38,743 nt of DNA from Streptomyces sp. AC512_CC834. Lineage in GTDB: Bacteria; Actinomycetota; Actinomycetes; Streptomycetales; Streptomycetaceae. Each line of letters begins with the position of its first letter. The stretch's first letter is position 1. The notes under the pieces are model-generated. The model worked only from the letters and a program-made list of their open reading frames with translations. It made no database searches and was not told where the DNA came from. Both the position numbers and the translations under genes were made by a program. The DNA is taken from contig NZ_JAGMUO010000019.1 in NCBI RefSeq assembly GCF_019049325.1, forward strand, positions 1 to 38,743, read 5' to 3'. Shown piece after piece: positions 9,088-17,012 of this stretch.

Positions 9088-9097
9088 GTGACGTCAC
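9088..9097. promoter_or_regulatory. Palindrome upstream of jetA, possible operator
   Basis: GTGACGTCAC is a perfect 10-bp palindrome about 50 nt upstream of the jetA start, inside the 153-nt gap that must contain the jet promoter. Neighbouring sequence holds a repeated GCGAAT (9130-9150) in an unusually AT-rich patch. This is a plausible regulator site, without experimental or consensus support. Confidence 0.3.
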
Positions 9098-9192
9098 TCT
9101 AGAAACCGGCACTGACAAAACCCGGGAAAGCGAATGAATTTGCGAATTCGGCGGGAAATCCCCGTACTCGGGCGTTGACGTTGCACGGGGCA

Positions 9193-10542
9193 TCATGCGG
9201 CGACGCGGTGTCGGGCGAGCTTGTCCAGCATGACCTGGTTGGCCTCCCACCCATCAGGGAACTTCGCGCGCACGGAAAGGTGCACCGGGTCGGTGGACGG
9301 GTGGCTGTCGAGGAGGTCGGCGATTCCTTCACGGGCGACGACGATGCATGCCTGCCGGTGGCGGGAGGCGAGGACGCACAGCCGCCCGGCCTCCAGATGG
9401 AAGGCGGTGGCGTCCCGGCGGCCGGACAGCGGGTGTACGACGATGACGACTTCGAACTCGCGGCCCTGCAGCCGGTTCGCGGTGTCCACCGCCACGTACC
9501 GTGCGCGGGGGGTTCCGGTTCGGGCGAGCGCGGTCCGGACCAGGTCGGCCTGGTCGCGGTGGGCGACACCGATGGCGATGTGACCGGCGTCCAGGGGCTG
9601 TCCGTCCGGGTGGCGCTCGCAGGTGGAGATCGCTCCGCGGATCAGCAGCCGGGCGGCGAGATCGGCGGCGGTCCGGAGGGTCTCGGTGTCGGTGCGTGGT
9701 ACGTGCCGGCGGGGCAGTTCGTGCAGGGCCCAGCCGGTGGTGAATGCCTTGGCGAGGGTCTCGTCCAGGTCGGTGCGGGCGAACCTGGTGGTGCGGAACT
9801 CCAGGGCGCGGGTGTCTTCGCCGGTTCCGGCGGTGAAGTGGTTGAAGGGGTAGAAGGCCCGGGCGATGGTCGGTGCGGCCGAGGCGGGCAGGCGCCAGGA
9901 CACCGGCAGCCGGTGCACGGGGATGCCCGGGTTGTGTTCCAGCATCACGCTGACGCCGTTCTGCGTCGGGTCGTGCGGCAGCCCGATCCAGCGTTCGGTG
10001 CCGACGATCGTGAACGGGTCCAGCTGGCCGGGGTCGCCGACGAACAGACCGCGGTCGAAGCGTTCGACGATCTGCAGCAGCATGTCCGAGCGCATCTGGT
10101 AGGCCTCGTCCAGGATCGCCCAGCCGAACGTGGTGGCGTCGCGGACGGTGGCCCACTTGGCAGCGGTGCCGATGACGATCCGGCAGCCGGACAGGTCGGC
10201 CAGGGTGCGCCCGATTGTGGTGTTCGTCAGCCCGCTCAGGGCCTGTGGTGGGCTGTAGGTGCTTGCGCTCAGACGGCCGAGGGGAAGGTCGGGGTGCTTC
10301 TCGGCGAGCCGCTCGATCAGGTCGTCGACCTGGTTGTTGGTCTGGGCGACGATGATCGGGCGTTCGCCGCCCGCCGTGAGTTCCTGGGCGGCGTCGATCA
10401 CCAGGGTGCTCTTGCCGGCGCCCGGCGGGGAGTCGACGACGACGGCCCTATGCCGGGAGTCGGCCAGGTCGGCCAGGATCGCTGCGGTGGCGGCGCCCGC
10501 AGCCGCGGACGCGTCGGACGTGGTGGTGTCGTCAGTGGTCAT
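9193..10542 (-). CDS. SF1 helicase-like ATPase (AAA_11/AAA_12, Upf1/DNA2 type)
   Basis: A 449-residue ATPase with the order of superfamily 1 helicase motifs: Walker A DSPPGAGKS (residues 38-46), Q/N-rich motif Ia (VAQTNNQVDDL), Walker B ILDEAYQM (about 142-149), motif III FVGDPGQLDPF, motif V ANRLQGREFEVVIVV, and motif VI LCVLASRHRQACIVV. It is compact, lacking the large insertions of UvrD or RecB, and closest in style to Upf1/DNA2-type enzymes. It is the last gene of a minus-strand operon; its ATG overlaps the preceding gene's stop by 11 nt. Encoded with a RecB-family Fe-S nuclease, it probably unwinds or translocates on DNA for that nuclease, an arrangement reminiscent of AddAB or Dna2 but split over separate genes. 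The biological role (defence or repair) is inference. Confidence 0.85.
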   Translation of the reverse strand: MTTDDTTTSDASAAAGAATAAILADLADSRHRAVVVDSPPGAGKSTLVIDAAQELTAGGERPIIVAQTNNQVDDLIERLAEKHPDLPLGRLSASTYSPPQALSGLTNTTIGRTLADLSGCRIVIGTAAKWATVRDATTFGWAILDEAYQMRSDMLLQIVERFDRGLFVGDPGQLDPFTIVGTERWIGLPHDPTQNGVSVMLEHNPGIPVHRLPVSWRLPASAAPTIARAFYPFNHFTAGTGEDTRALEFRTTRFARTDLDETLAKAFTTGWALHELPRRHVPRTDTETLRTAADLAARLLIRGAISTCERHPDGQPLDAGHIAIGVAHRDQADLVRTALARTGTPRARYVAVDTANRLQGREFEVVIVVHPLSGRRDATAFHLEAGRLCVLASRHRQACIVVAREGIADLLDSHPSTDPVHLSVRAKFPDGWEANQVMLDKLARHRVAA

Positions 10543-12043
10543 TGCCCCACTCCTCTGCGGCGGCGTCCTCGGGTACGGCGGGGTCGGTGTCCGGCCCGTC
10601 CGGGCTGGCGCTGTGTGTCCACGGGGTGTGATCGGACGCTGGGAACTGCGGTGCCGGGCGCCACCCCGGGTCGGGCAGGTAGTCGATGCTCTGGCCGGGC
10701 ACCGGCACCGTGCCCGGCTTCGGGACGACAGAGCGCCCCATGCCGCCGGTGACCTCCACCATGACCAGCGTGGCGTCGCCGTCGGGGAGGGCGGAGACGA
10801 TCACGGCCTTGTGCCCGGCCGGCATGGACGGGCTGATCAGCCTGGTGTCGGCGGCCAGTCGCACGAGATCCTCGGTGCGAACGGTGACCCGCGGCCGTGG
10901 CACACGCCTGTTCGTGGCCATGGTGACCGTCCGGCCGGGTTCGGTCTCCACGACCGTCCCGGCGAACGCCTCCCCGGCGCTGCGCCGGTCGGCCCGCACG
11001 AACCGGTCGTCGAACGCCATCTCGGACTCGAATTCGGCCAGCGCGCGTTCCAGCCGGCTCAGCCGCCGGGCCGCGCCGATCGCGGTGTCCCGCTTGCGCT
11101 GCGGAAGGCCCCCGGCGTCCCGGTCGTCGGAGTAGCGGGTGAAGGCCGCGCAATCGCGTTCGAAGCGCCTGGCGGTCTGCGGCGCCTCGCGCACGGACCG
11201 CAGCAGCGATACGGCCTCCCACACCATGCGCCAGGTGGGCTGGATCTGCCCCGCGATCAGCTCCCGCAGGTCGGACTCGGCGGTGCCCAGCGCACGCGGG
11301 TCACCGAGGGCGCGGGCTGTGTCGAACCGTCTGATCGCCGGCGCCAGGTCGCGGTTGTCGAACTCGGGGGAGGTCGTCGGGCCCGCCGGCGGGCACACGT
11401 CCGGGTTCTCCGCCTCGGCCATGGCCTGCTCGACGCTCAAGCCCGCCGGGGGAGCGATCCAGGCTATCAAGGAGGCGAGGTTCTGGTCCTCCAGCGTGCT
11501 CTGACCGGTCGCCCAGTGCTCGGCGAGCATCCCGGTGACGGGCAGCAGAAGGGAGGTGCCTGCCTGCTCGGCCCTGTCGACCAGGAACGTCAGCCACATG
11601 CCGAACTCGGGGACGACCTCCGGCACCACGTGAGGACCGGACGTCGCGCGGAAGCGGCACATGCGTCCCAGATCGGCCAGGGCTTTGACGCCGCCGAGGT
11701 TGGGCACCAGGATCTGCGGCGCGTCGGTGTACCAGGAACGCTCGCCTTCACCGCGGCGGTTGTGACGGAAAGAATCGATGTAGTCCACCACGATCCGGCC
11801 GAGGCCGGCGGCGAACGCGAACCGCTGGTCCCGGTTGCGGGGCTGCGGCACGACCAGCAGCGTCCCGTTCCTCCTGGCGGAGCCGACCATCGCGGCCAGG
11901 GGTGCTCCGGCCTCGCCAGCCATGGCCAGCGGGACGATCACCAGCGGCCGGCCCGACAGACGCCGGTGCCGGAACTCGGTCAGGGGCACCGCCCGCATCG
12001 ACTCCATCGCCTGCACATGCGCCAACGCCGACAGTATGCTCAC
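10532..12043 (-). CDS. Unrecognised middle protein of the helicase/Fe-S nuclease operon
   Basis: A protein of about 503 residues that I do not recognise. The start chosen is a GTG at 12043 whose GTGA overlaps the stop of the upstream nuclease gene; an in-frame ATG at 12076 would create a 37-nt overlap and is less likely. The N-terminal third is alternating hydrophobic (RPLVIVPLAMAGEAG, TLLVVPQPRNRD, RIVVDYIDSF), suggesting an alpha/beta Rossmann-like fold. The middle is helical and Arg/Glu rich. The C-terminal about 130 residues include a beta-rich stretch (VVETEPGRTVTMATNR) followed by an acidic, proline-rich tail. It has no transmembrane segment or nucleotide-binding loop. Sandwiched and coupled between helicase and nuclease, it is probably a subunit of the same complex. 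Confidence 0.8.
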   Translation of the reverse strand: MSILSALAHVQAMESMRAVPLTEFRHRRLSGRPLVIVPLAMAGEAGAPLAAMVGSARRNGTLLVVPQPRNRDQRFAFAAGLGRIVVDYIDSFRHNRRGEGERSWYTDAPQILVPNLGGVKALADLGRMCRFRATSGPHVVPEVVPEFGMWLTFLVDRAEQAGTSLLLPVTGMLAEHWATGQSTLEDQNLASLIAWIAPPAGLSVEQAMAEAENPDVCPPAGPTTSPEFDNRDLAPAIRRFDTARALGDPRALGTAESDLRELIAGQIQPTWRMVWEAVSLLRSVREAPQTARRFERDCAAFTRYSDDRDAGGLPQRKRDTAIGAARRLSRLERALAEFESEMAFDDRFVRADRRSAGEAFAGTVVETEPGRTVTMATNRRVPRPRVTVRTEDLVRLAADTRLISPSMPAGHKAVIVSALPDGDATLVMVEVTGGMGRSVVPKPGTVPVPGQSIDYLPDPGWRPAPQFPASDHTPWTHSASPDGPDTDPAVPEDAAAEEWGNDH

Positions 12044-13179
12044 GCCGCACCTCCAAGACCTTCCAGTTCGGCGCACAGCCGTGCGGCGTGCCGCAGGGCG
12101 GCGGCCATCTCGGACTGGGCCTCGCTGGCCGGCAGTTCGCCGTGGGCCAGTCCCATCACCATGGTCGTGGTGTCGATACCGCCGAACTGCTCGCGCACCA
12201 CCGGGCCGAGGACATCCAGCGAGGCCTCCGCGCGGGCACGGCTGCGGCAGTAGAACGCCATCTCACAGTGGTTCAGGCAGTCCGGACGGTAGGTCACCAG
12301 TACCCGATCCAGTGATTCGGTCAGTTCCCCGGCCGGGCGCCGGGGCCGTTGCTCCTCATCCAAGTCGAGATCGAAGGTGAGGCCCTCGGGCAGCAGGTCC
12401 ACCAGGTCGCCGATGCGCGCGATGCGGGCCAGCTGGCGGCTCAGTGCGGCCACCTGCTTGCGGGCGTCGACGAACGCCGCGGTCGGCCGGTTGGTGAAGT
12501 CCTTCGGCGCGACCAGCACGACCGTGTCGGACACGGCCTGCTCGTCGATGCCGGCCCGCGCGAGCAGGTCGCGCAGCGCGATGATGTACGCGCACGCCTG
12601 GGTGGTCGCTGCCCGCACCTGCGTGGGGTCGGCCTGCCCGTCGAGGATCGGGAAGCTCTTGATCTCCACGATGTGAAAGCGCCCGTCGATACGGAAGGCC
12701 ACCAGGTCCGGCTCCAGGAACGCCTGGTGCCCGCCGACCCGAAGGCACAGCATCGGGTGGTCGAACAGGGTGCCGTCACCGTCTCCCTGGGCGGCCTGCA
12801 GCAGTACCTGCGCGGTGCGGTCGTGGCGCACCGCGGCGCGGCCGTCGCCGCCGACGTCGTTCAGGTCCTCGTACCCCACTTCCGGCAGCGTCAGCTGCAG
12901 GGTCTCCCGCAGGACCCGCACCAGCTCCGCGCAGCCGTTGTCCTTCACCATCGCCTCGAAGGCGTTGCCGCGCGCGAGGGCGAAGACGGACTGGCCGAAG
13001 GGAGAGGGGTGGCCGGCGTGCGCGGCGATCGCGGCCTTGTCGGAGCCGGAGGCGTCGAGCAGCGCCCGCAGCGTGCAGCGCGGGTTGTTCTGCAGGGCCG
13101 CCAGTGACCGGGCGTTGTAGTCCAGGCGCTTCGCGGATCCTCGAAGCGCGGCGAGGCGTTCGTCGACGGGTGCTTTCAC
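12040..13179 (-). CDS. RecB/Cas4-type PD-(D/E)XK nuclease with Fe-S cluster cysteines
   Basis: A 379-residue protein with the residue pattern of RecB-family exonucleases such as Cas4, AddB and Dna2. The glutamate helix motif is RGNAFEAMV (71-75); the catalytic Asp lies in EPDLV (D158), the ExK in VEIKSF (E172, K174), and the family QxxxY motif in TTQACAY (Q194, Y198). Four cysteines are placed as for a 4Fe-4S cluster: Cys35 in the N-terminus, and Cys300, Cys304 and Cys310 in PDCLNHCEMAFYC. It should cut or resect DNA. The GTG start at 13179 has an AAGGA ribosome-binding site 11 nt upstream. It lies next to CRISPR array 1, but its fusion-free, helicase-linked setting argues against a Cas4 role in spacer acquisition; type I-E systems normally lack cas4. 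Confidence 0.85.
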   Translation of the reverse strand: MKAPVDERLAALRGSAKRLDYNARSLAALQNNPRCTLRALLDASGSDKAAIAAHAGHPSPFGQSVFALARGNAFEAMVKDNGCAELVRVLRETLQLTLPEVGYEDLNDVGGDGRAAVRHDRTAQVLLQAAQGDGDGTLFDHPMLCLRVGGHQAFLEPDLVAFRIDGRFHIVEIKSFPILDGQADPTQVRAATTQACAYIIALRDLLARAGIDEQAVSDTVVLVAPKDFTNRPTAAFVDARKQVAALSRQLARIARIGDLVDLLPEGLTFDLDLDEEQRPRRPAGELTESLDRVLVTYRPDCLNHCEMAFYCRSRARAEASLDVLGPVVREQFGGIDTTTMVMGLAHGELPASEAQSEMAAALRHAARLCAELEGLGGAA

Positions 13180-13227
13180 GGTCTCGTAGATCCTTGCGGG
13201 GGAGTAGGGACTGCTGAGCGTCAGGGG

Positions 13228-13410
13228 TCAGGCCCGGGCCGTCCGCAGGTGCGTCACGCCCTGCGCAGGCGCGCCGAACAACTGCTGGTCGTCATTGAGG
13301 GACTTGCGTGCCCGTCGTGCGGCCTCCGCCCGGGCGGCGCGATCGGCGTCGACGTGCACGTCCAGCTCGGCCCTGCTGACTCTCACGTCCGTGCCGCACG
13401 CGATTCTCAT
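13228..13410 (-). CDS. Small basic protein leading the helicase/nuclease operon
   Basis: A 60-codon frame 48 nt upstream of the Fe-S nuclease gene on the same strand. It encodes a charged, helical peptide (SRAELDVHVDADRAARAEAARRARK) and ends near THLRTARA. There is no good ribosome-binding site. An internal GTG at 13386 would give a 52-residue product. It could be a small regulator or anti-toxin-like subunit, or simply leader sequence. Its position between the iterated TGAGAATC elements and the nuclease gene is the main reason to list it. Confidence 0.4.
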   Translation of the reverse strand: MRIACGTDVRVSRAELDVHVDADRAARAEAARRARKSLNDDQQLFGAPAQGVTHLRTARA

Positions 13411-13538
13411 TTAGATGTCAGCTGAGAAATGTCCATGGCCCGCTAGTTGTAGGGATGTCATGGGTGCGCTTCAGACACAGCATGAGAACTGCTGATGCAT
13501 GCACCTGAGAATCACGAGTTCAGTCCACTGAGAATCAC
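13402..13538. repeat. Iterated TGAGAA(TC) elements upstream of the helicase/nuclease operon
   Basis: Five copies of a short motif lie in 137 nt: GATTCTCA (inverted) at 13402-13409, CTGAGAAA near 13421, ATGAGAAC near 13482, and two identical TGAGAATCAC copies at 13506-13515 and 13529-13538, whose starts are 23 nt (about two helical turns) apart. They fall in the promoter region of the minus-strand operon ending at 9193 and to the left of CRISPR array 1. This looks like a cluster of regulator-binding sites. No known actinobacterial consensus comes to mind. Confidence 0.5.
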
Positions 13539-13654
13539 AATACGACGCGGACTGTGACCTGCTGTTTTGCGCTGAGCGGTGGCGAGATGGGGTCTACACA
13601 CGCTTCGCAGTCGACTGCGCTCGCATGTGCTGCACCTGGATCAGCCGACGATAA

Positions 13655-14181
13655 GTCATTCCCGCTCGCACGGATTATGCAACCGCCGCGGTCTCCGCCC
13701 TGGCAGGAAGTCTGGGGCACCCCCGCCGGCGCGGGTCACTATAGCCTGGCCGGAGCGGCAAGCTGAACAGGGCGGCGGAGTCCCGCTCATGCGGGCTCTG
13801 TTGGCCAATGACCACCTGGCAGGGCTGACAGCACGAGTCGCCCCTTCTTGTGGGCTCGAAGGTCTGGGCGCCGAGGACGGTGCCACGAATGACGTAGCAT
13901 CCCGCTCGCGCCGGCCATGCCTCATCGTCGAGACCATGGAGCGCACTTCGGCGACCGTACCGACGGCGACGGGTCACTCCCGCTCGCGCGGGCTCTACCT
14001 CGCTGGGTCGTCCCGCGGGCTGCAGTTCCAGGAGTCATCCCCGCTCGCGCGGGCTCTACTCCTCCGGCAGCGGCGGCTGCCTCGAAGTGGCCGAGTCATC
14101 CCCGCTCGCGCGGGCTCTACGCCGACTACGCCTGCGCGGGCGAGGAGTTCAGCGAGTCATCCCCGCTCGCGCGGGCTCTAC
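13655..14181 (-). CRISPR. CRISPR array 1, type I-E-like repeats, decayed at the left end
   Basis: Four good 28-nt repeats, beginning GAGTCATCCCCGC (one copy GGGTCACTCCCGC) and ending GCGGGCTCTAC on the plus strand, lie at 13971-13998, 14032-14059, 14093-14120 and 14154-14181, with exact 33-nt spacers. The period of 61 and the CCCGC/GCGGG stem fit type I-E. Further left, increasingly mutated repeats lie at about 13894-13920, 13835-13862, 13778-13801, 13714-13742 and 13655-13680. Decay on the left and perfect copies on the right put the leader on the right, so the array is read on the minus strand, where repeats end in GGGGATGACTC as in classic I-E repeats. No cas gene is nearby. Confidence 0.93.
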
Positions 14182-14225
14182 CCTCTCTGAACTGGCCATT
14201 CTAGCGCGGTTTGCCCGCGTTTTGC
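14182..14225 (-). promoter_or_regulatory. Leader-proximal sequence of CRISPR array 1
   Basis: The 44 nt next to the last perfect repeat match the 44 nt flanking array 2 (38410-38453) at 36 of 44 positions, including the shared TAGCGC, GTTTGC and TTTTGC blocks. On the minus strand it holds TAGAAT at 14198-14203, a plausible -10 for pre-crRNA transcription. Conservation next to the intact repeat end identifies it as the leader. Confidence 0.75.
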
Positions 14226-14271
14226 TTGGGACAGGGCAGGTGGCGGCTCGTCGTTTTAGCGTCGCCGGGGA

Positions 14272-14645
14272 TCAGAACCTGCTGTCTGTCTCGACGGCGA
14301 CCGAGAACGAGGCACGCGGCTGAAGCCGAGAACCAGGCATCACCGCCAGGACTGCCGCGGCATCGCTTGCAAGCCCCGGATTGGGAATGCCGTGATCAAC
14401 CGATTGCTGCGGTCGGCAAGGGGCTGCACCAGCCGTGCACAAGCCGGCGCGCCGACGCCGCGCCGGACGGGGCCAGCCCTGGTAGGCGCGGTCGGCGAGG
14501 AAGAGGGGTTGCCGGGTGTGGCATATCTGGACGATGCCGTGGGCGGGGGCAGCGGTCATGTCGTGGGTGTCGCGCGGACCACCAGAGCGGTGTGCCGTCG
14601 ACGGGCGATGACCTGGGCGTTCATGCCGTGCTGCGGATGGCTTTC
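14272..14645 (-). pseudogene. IS5-type transposase remnant
   Basis: On the minus strand fragments of a DDE transposase are readable in at least two frames: HGMNAQVIARRR (about 14620) in one, then DTHDMTAAPAHGIVQICHTR and LFLADRAYQG in another. These match the order of the common Streptomyces IS5-family transposase core (HGMN.QVI, HDMTAA, LADRAYQG). The rest has decayed beyond recognition and no terminal repeats are visible. The relic sits just outside the leader of CRISPR array 1, where cas1/cas2 would be expected in an intact I-E locus. Confidence 0.65.
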
Positions 14646-14885
14646 AGGAAGTAGGACGGCGCGTCTGCGTGGAAACCTGGCAGCTGGGGCACCGTCCGCG
14701 CCTGCAAAGCGCACGTCGTCCGGCCCCCGTTACCTTCCGGCAGCCAACACCTCGCACTGTCACTCGGTGGATTCGCGGCCGACCGGACACCTTCGTCGGC
14801 TCCGGACGCCTTCGGCTGAAGTAGGTCCTGCTGTCAACCCGGGATCCTCACCGTTCATGTCCGGTCCAGCACGACCAGGACGTGC

Positions 14886-14899
14886 GTGATCTGTATCAC
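14886..14899. promoter_or_regulatory. Palindrome and -35-like element before the sigma-like gene
   Basis: GTGATCTGTATCAC has perfect 5-bp arms (GTGAT/ATCAC) around a 4-nt centre. It is followed at once by TTGACG (14903-14908), a good -35 hexamer, although no matching -10 is evident at 17 nt. The site lies about 100 nt before the start at 14997 and may be an operator. Confidence 0.35.
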
Positions 14900-14996
14900 T
14901 TTTTGACGGGACAGTGCTGAAAGGTGCCTCTGCCGGGCCTTGTAGTAGGGCTTCACCGCCCTTCCAGACCGCTACCTAGCAGGAGGAGTACAGACT

Positions 14997-15806
14997 GTGG
15001 GCGCATTACGTCCCGTGCCGCCGCCCGTGGGAGTCGAGGGTCTCGACCACATCGATCTGCAGTATCCCGTCGCCAACATCACCACTCGGCTCTCGATACG
15101 GACGCATACGTTTCCGCCTCGCACATCTCTGTCCGCCCACGAGCAGGCGCTACTGGGGGCCGTAGCGGTGGAAATGGCACGGAGGCACGCACTGTTCTAC
15201 GGGCCGGTGACCAGCCTGCTGGAGGGCCAGCACGCGGCAGTGCACGGACATCACGAGGTAGTCGAACACGTTGCACGCCACACGCTGGGCATCCGTGGCA
15301 TGAACAGTTCCCAGTGGCGAGAGGCCGCCTCCACGGCGCTGATGGGCGACTGGGTCCCGATGCTGCACGAAGACGACGCCGGACTCCTGATCCCCCGGCA
15401 CGTCAAACGGGAGGCCGAACGCACCCACACCCAGCTCCAACCACTGTGGGAGCACAAGGTCAAGGGCCGCCAGGTGGCCCTGCTCGACGCGCCGACCACG
15501 GACGGACTCACCCTCGGCGACCTGGCGGCCGACCCGCTCCGGCCGTACGGATCCTGCACCGATCAGACCATCAATGATTTGCGTGTAAGGGAGGTCCTGG
15601 CCGCGCTTGACCCGGATGAGCGGGATGTCGCTCTCCTCTATGTGCGTGACTCTTCCGTTCGCAGTTGGACCGAGGCCGCGCGACGCAGCGGCGCCGCAAA
15701 CCCCAAGCAGTTCGGTGAGCGGGTGCGACGCAGGTTGCTCCGGCTGGGTGACCGGCAGCGCAAGCATGGGGCCGCTGGAAAGCCGCGATCGGCGGAGGGG
15801 GCATGA
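14997..15806 (+). CDS. Sigma-70 region 4-like DNA-binding protein
   Basis: A 269-residue protein starting at a GTG with a very strong ribosome-binding site (AGGAGGAG, 14981-14988). The C-terminal about 70 residues resemble sigma-factor region 4 or an HTH of that class: VREVLAALDPDERDVALLY, then SWTEAARRSG and ERVRRRLLRLGDR. The N-terminal part (SAHEQALLGAVAVEMARRHA, then HHEVVEHVARHTLGI) is helical, with no clear region 2, so it is not a complete sigma factor. It overlaps the next gene by 4 nt (ATGA), implying coupled expression with a small membrane protein. It may regulate or act with that partner. The family is not one I can name, and a bona fide sigma-factor function is unproven. Confidence 0.75.
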   Translation: MGALRPVPPPVGVEGLDHIDLQYPVANITTRLSIRTHTFPPRTSLSAHEQALLGAVAVEMARRHALFYGPVTSLLEGQHAAVHGHHEVVEHVARHTLGIRGMNSSQWREAASTALMGDWVPMLHEDDAGLLIPRHVKREAERTHTQLQPLWEHKVKGRQVALLDAPTTDGLTLGDLAADPLRPYGSCTDQTINDLRVREVLAALDPDERDVALLYVRDSSVRSWTEAARRSGAANPKQFGERVRRRLLRLGDRQRKHGAAGKPRSAEGA

Positions 15807-16027
15807 AAGAGGAACCCGTCGTGACCCCTCACGACGTCGTGCCGGCGTCAACTGCGCGGTGGCTCAGCCTGATCGGCGCCCTCACCGCGTTGACGTCCAT
15901 GGTCGCTGCCGTAGTTCTGGCGCTCGTCCACTGCTCGGAAGTGATCGTTCCCGTTGTGGCGGTGGGTGCGACTGTACTCACCACCGTCACCGCATCCGGA
16001 CGGCCTGGCGGGCAGGCGCAGAGGTGA
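15803..16027 (+). CDS. Two-TM small membrane protein coupled to the sigma-like gene
   Basis: A 74-residue protein whose ATG overlaps the upstream stop. After a short hydrophilic N-terminus it has two hydrophobic segments: WLSLIGALTALTSMVAAVVL (about residues 20-40) and VIVPVVAVGATVLTTVTA (about 47-65), then a short basic tail. This is the size and topology of holin-like toxins and small membrane anchors found in conflict systems. Pairing with a DNA-binding-like partner suggests either a regulator/membrane effector couple or a membrane-tethered anti-sigma arrangement. Neither can be settled from sequence. Confidence 0.6.
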   Translation: MKEEPVVTPHDVVPASTARWLSLIGALTALTSMVAAVVLALVHCSEVIVPVVAVGATVLTTVTASGRPGGQAQR

Positions 16028-16909
16028 CAATCTCGCACGCTGCAGGGGCGGAGGGGGACGGCACGCCCACACGCAGGCAGTGACAGAAGGCGGCGGCGCG
16101 GTACCGCAGGCATGCCGCAGACCGCGCCGCCAAGCACGGGGCAGCGGCCGGCCTGGCACTCTGTGCTGTGGCAACGGGCTTCGCGCCGGTCATGCGTTGG
16201 CGTATTCGGCGAGCCCGCGTACGGCCGGGGTGGCGTCGGACCGTGAAGCAGGTGACCAGGCCGTGGCAGCGGGCTGCTCCCGCGGCGCCGGGCTCACGAG
16301 TCCACGTGCGTTCTCGACCTGACCCTTGAAAGGGTCTGCAAGCGCACCGAGGCTCAGGTGATCGCGAGGTGGCTGCCACAGCATGGCCCGTTGAGGGTTG
16401 CGCGAAACCAGTGCAGCCCCATCAGCGGGTCCACTCAGGTCATCGACTGGCCGGCGGCACAGCGCTTCACCTGCAAGTCGAGCGGCTGTCCCCGCGGCTT
16501 GCCGAGCGGGGCAGCCGGGCAGAGGGTGCCGAGCCGTTGCGGCACGAGGGACAACTCGATGCACAGGCCGCCCAGAAGCAGAACTGTTGACCCCGGATTC
16601 TCACCTTCGGTGAACTGCTGTCCACGCCACCACCGTTGCCGCGCCGAAGCCCTCGGCCGGCCTTGGTCCCGTCACCCTGGGCGTGGCCGTCCGTGCCTGT
16701 GCAGGCAGCGGAGTCAGGGACTCGCAGACCGGCCGGGGCCTCGACGCCGCAGAAGGCGCCGGCTGAACGCGCCCGAGCTGCCCAGGCCCTCCAGCTCCGG
16801 CAGCGCGGCGCCCCGTGGCATCGCCCGCCCCCGTTCCGCGGCTGGAGCGATGTGCCCATCGGTCCCACTCGACAGGCACATGCTCAGGTTCCCCCCGGGG
16901 CACGGAAGG
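16028..16909. other. Long non-coding stretch before the ABC-3C operon
   Basis: About 880 nt in which I find no gene with a ribosome-binding site or recognisable motif. The open frames here are typical high-GC noise in several frames at once. It may contain decayed sequence from an earlier insertion, but no transposase or phage fragment can be read. Confidence 0.5.
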
Positions 16910-16957
16910 TTGACGAGCGGACCGCAACACTCCACAATATCGAACAGAAATTCGATA
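16910..16957 (+). promoter_or_regulatory. Promoter with overlapping LexA (SOS)-like box for the ABC-3C operon
   Basis: TTGACG (16910-16915), 17 nt, CACAAT (16933-16938) makes a reasonable sigma-70-type promoter about 75 nt before the first ABC-3C gene. Overlapping its downstream edge is TATCGAA, six bases, TTCGATA (16938-16957), a perfect 7-bp inverted repeat. Its core TCGAACAGAAATTCGA (16940-16955) matches the actinobacterial SOS-box consensus TCGAAC-N4-GTTCGA at all but one specified half-site base. A LexA dimer bound there would block the transcription start. Confidence 0.6.
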
Positions 16958-17012
16958 GAGGGGCTGGCATGGTGTGTGGACGCCGTGTCGGGGCGGGGGG
17001 AGACTGCATACC

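Noticed and set aside
7627..9102. 491-codon plus-strand open frame
   Set aside because: Antisense to jetA; no recognisable domain and no ribosome-binding site.
10259..12253. 664-codon plus-strand open frame
   Set aside because: Antisense to the SF1 helicase operon's middle gene, Arg/Gly/Pro-rich shadow composition.
12040..13179. Cas4 of a CRISPR system
   Set aside because: The catalytic and cysteine layout is Cas4/AddB-like, but type I-E loci normally lack cas4, no cas1 or cas2 is nearby, and the gene is coupled to a helicase, so a CRISPR role is not supported.
13579..14190. 203-codon plus-strand open frame through CRISPR array 1
   Set aside because: The apparent peptide repeats (SRSRGLY-like) are translations of the CRISPR repeats themselves.
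14997..15806. Complete extracytoplasmic-function sigma factor
   Set aside because: Only the region 4-like C-terminus is visible; no region 2 or its conserved motif can be read.
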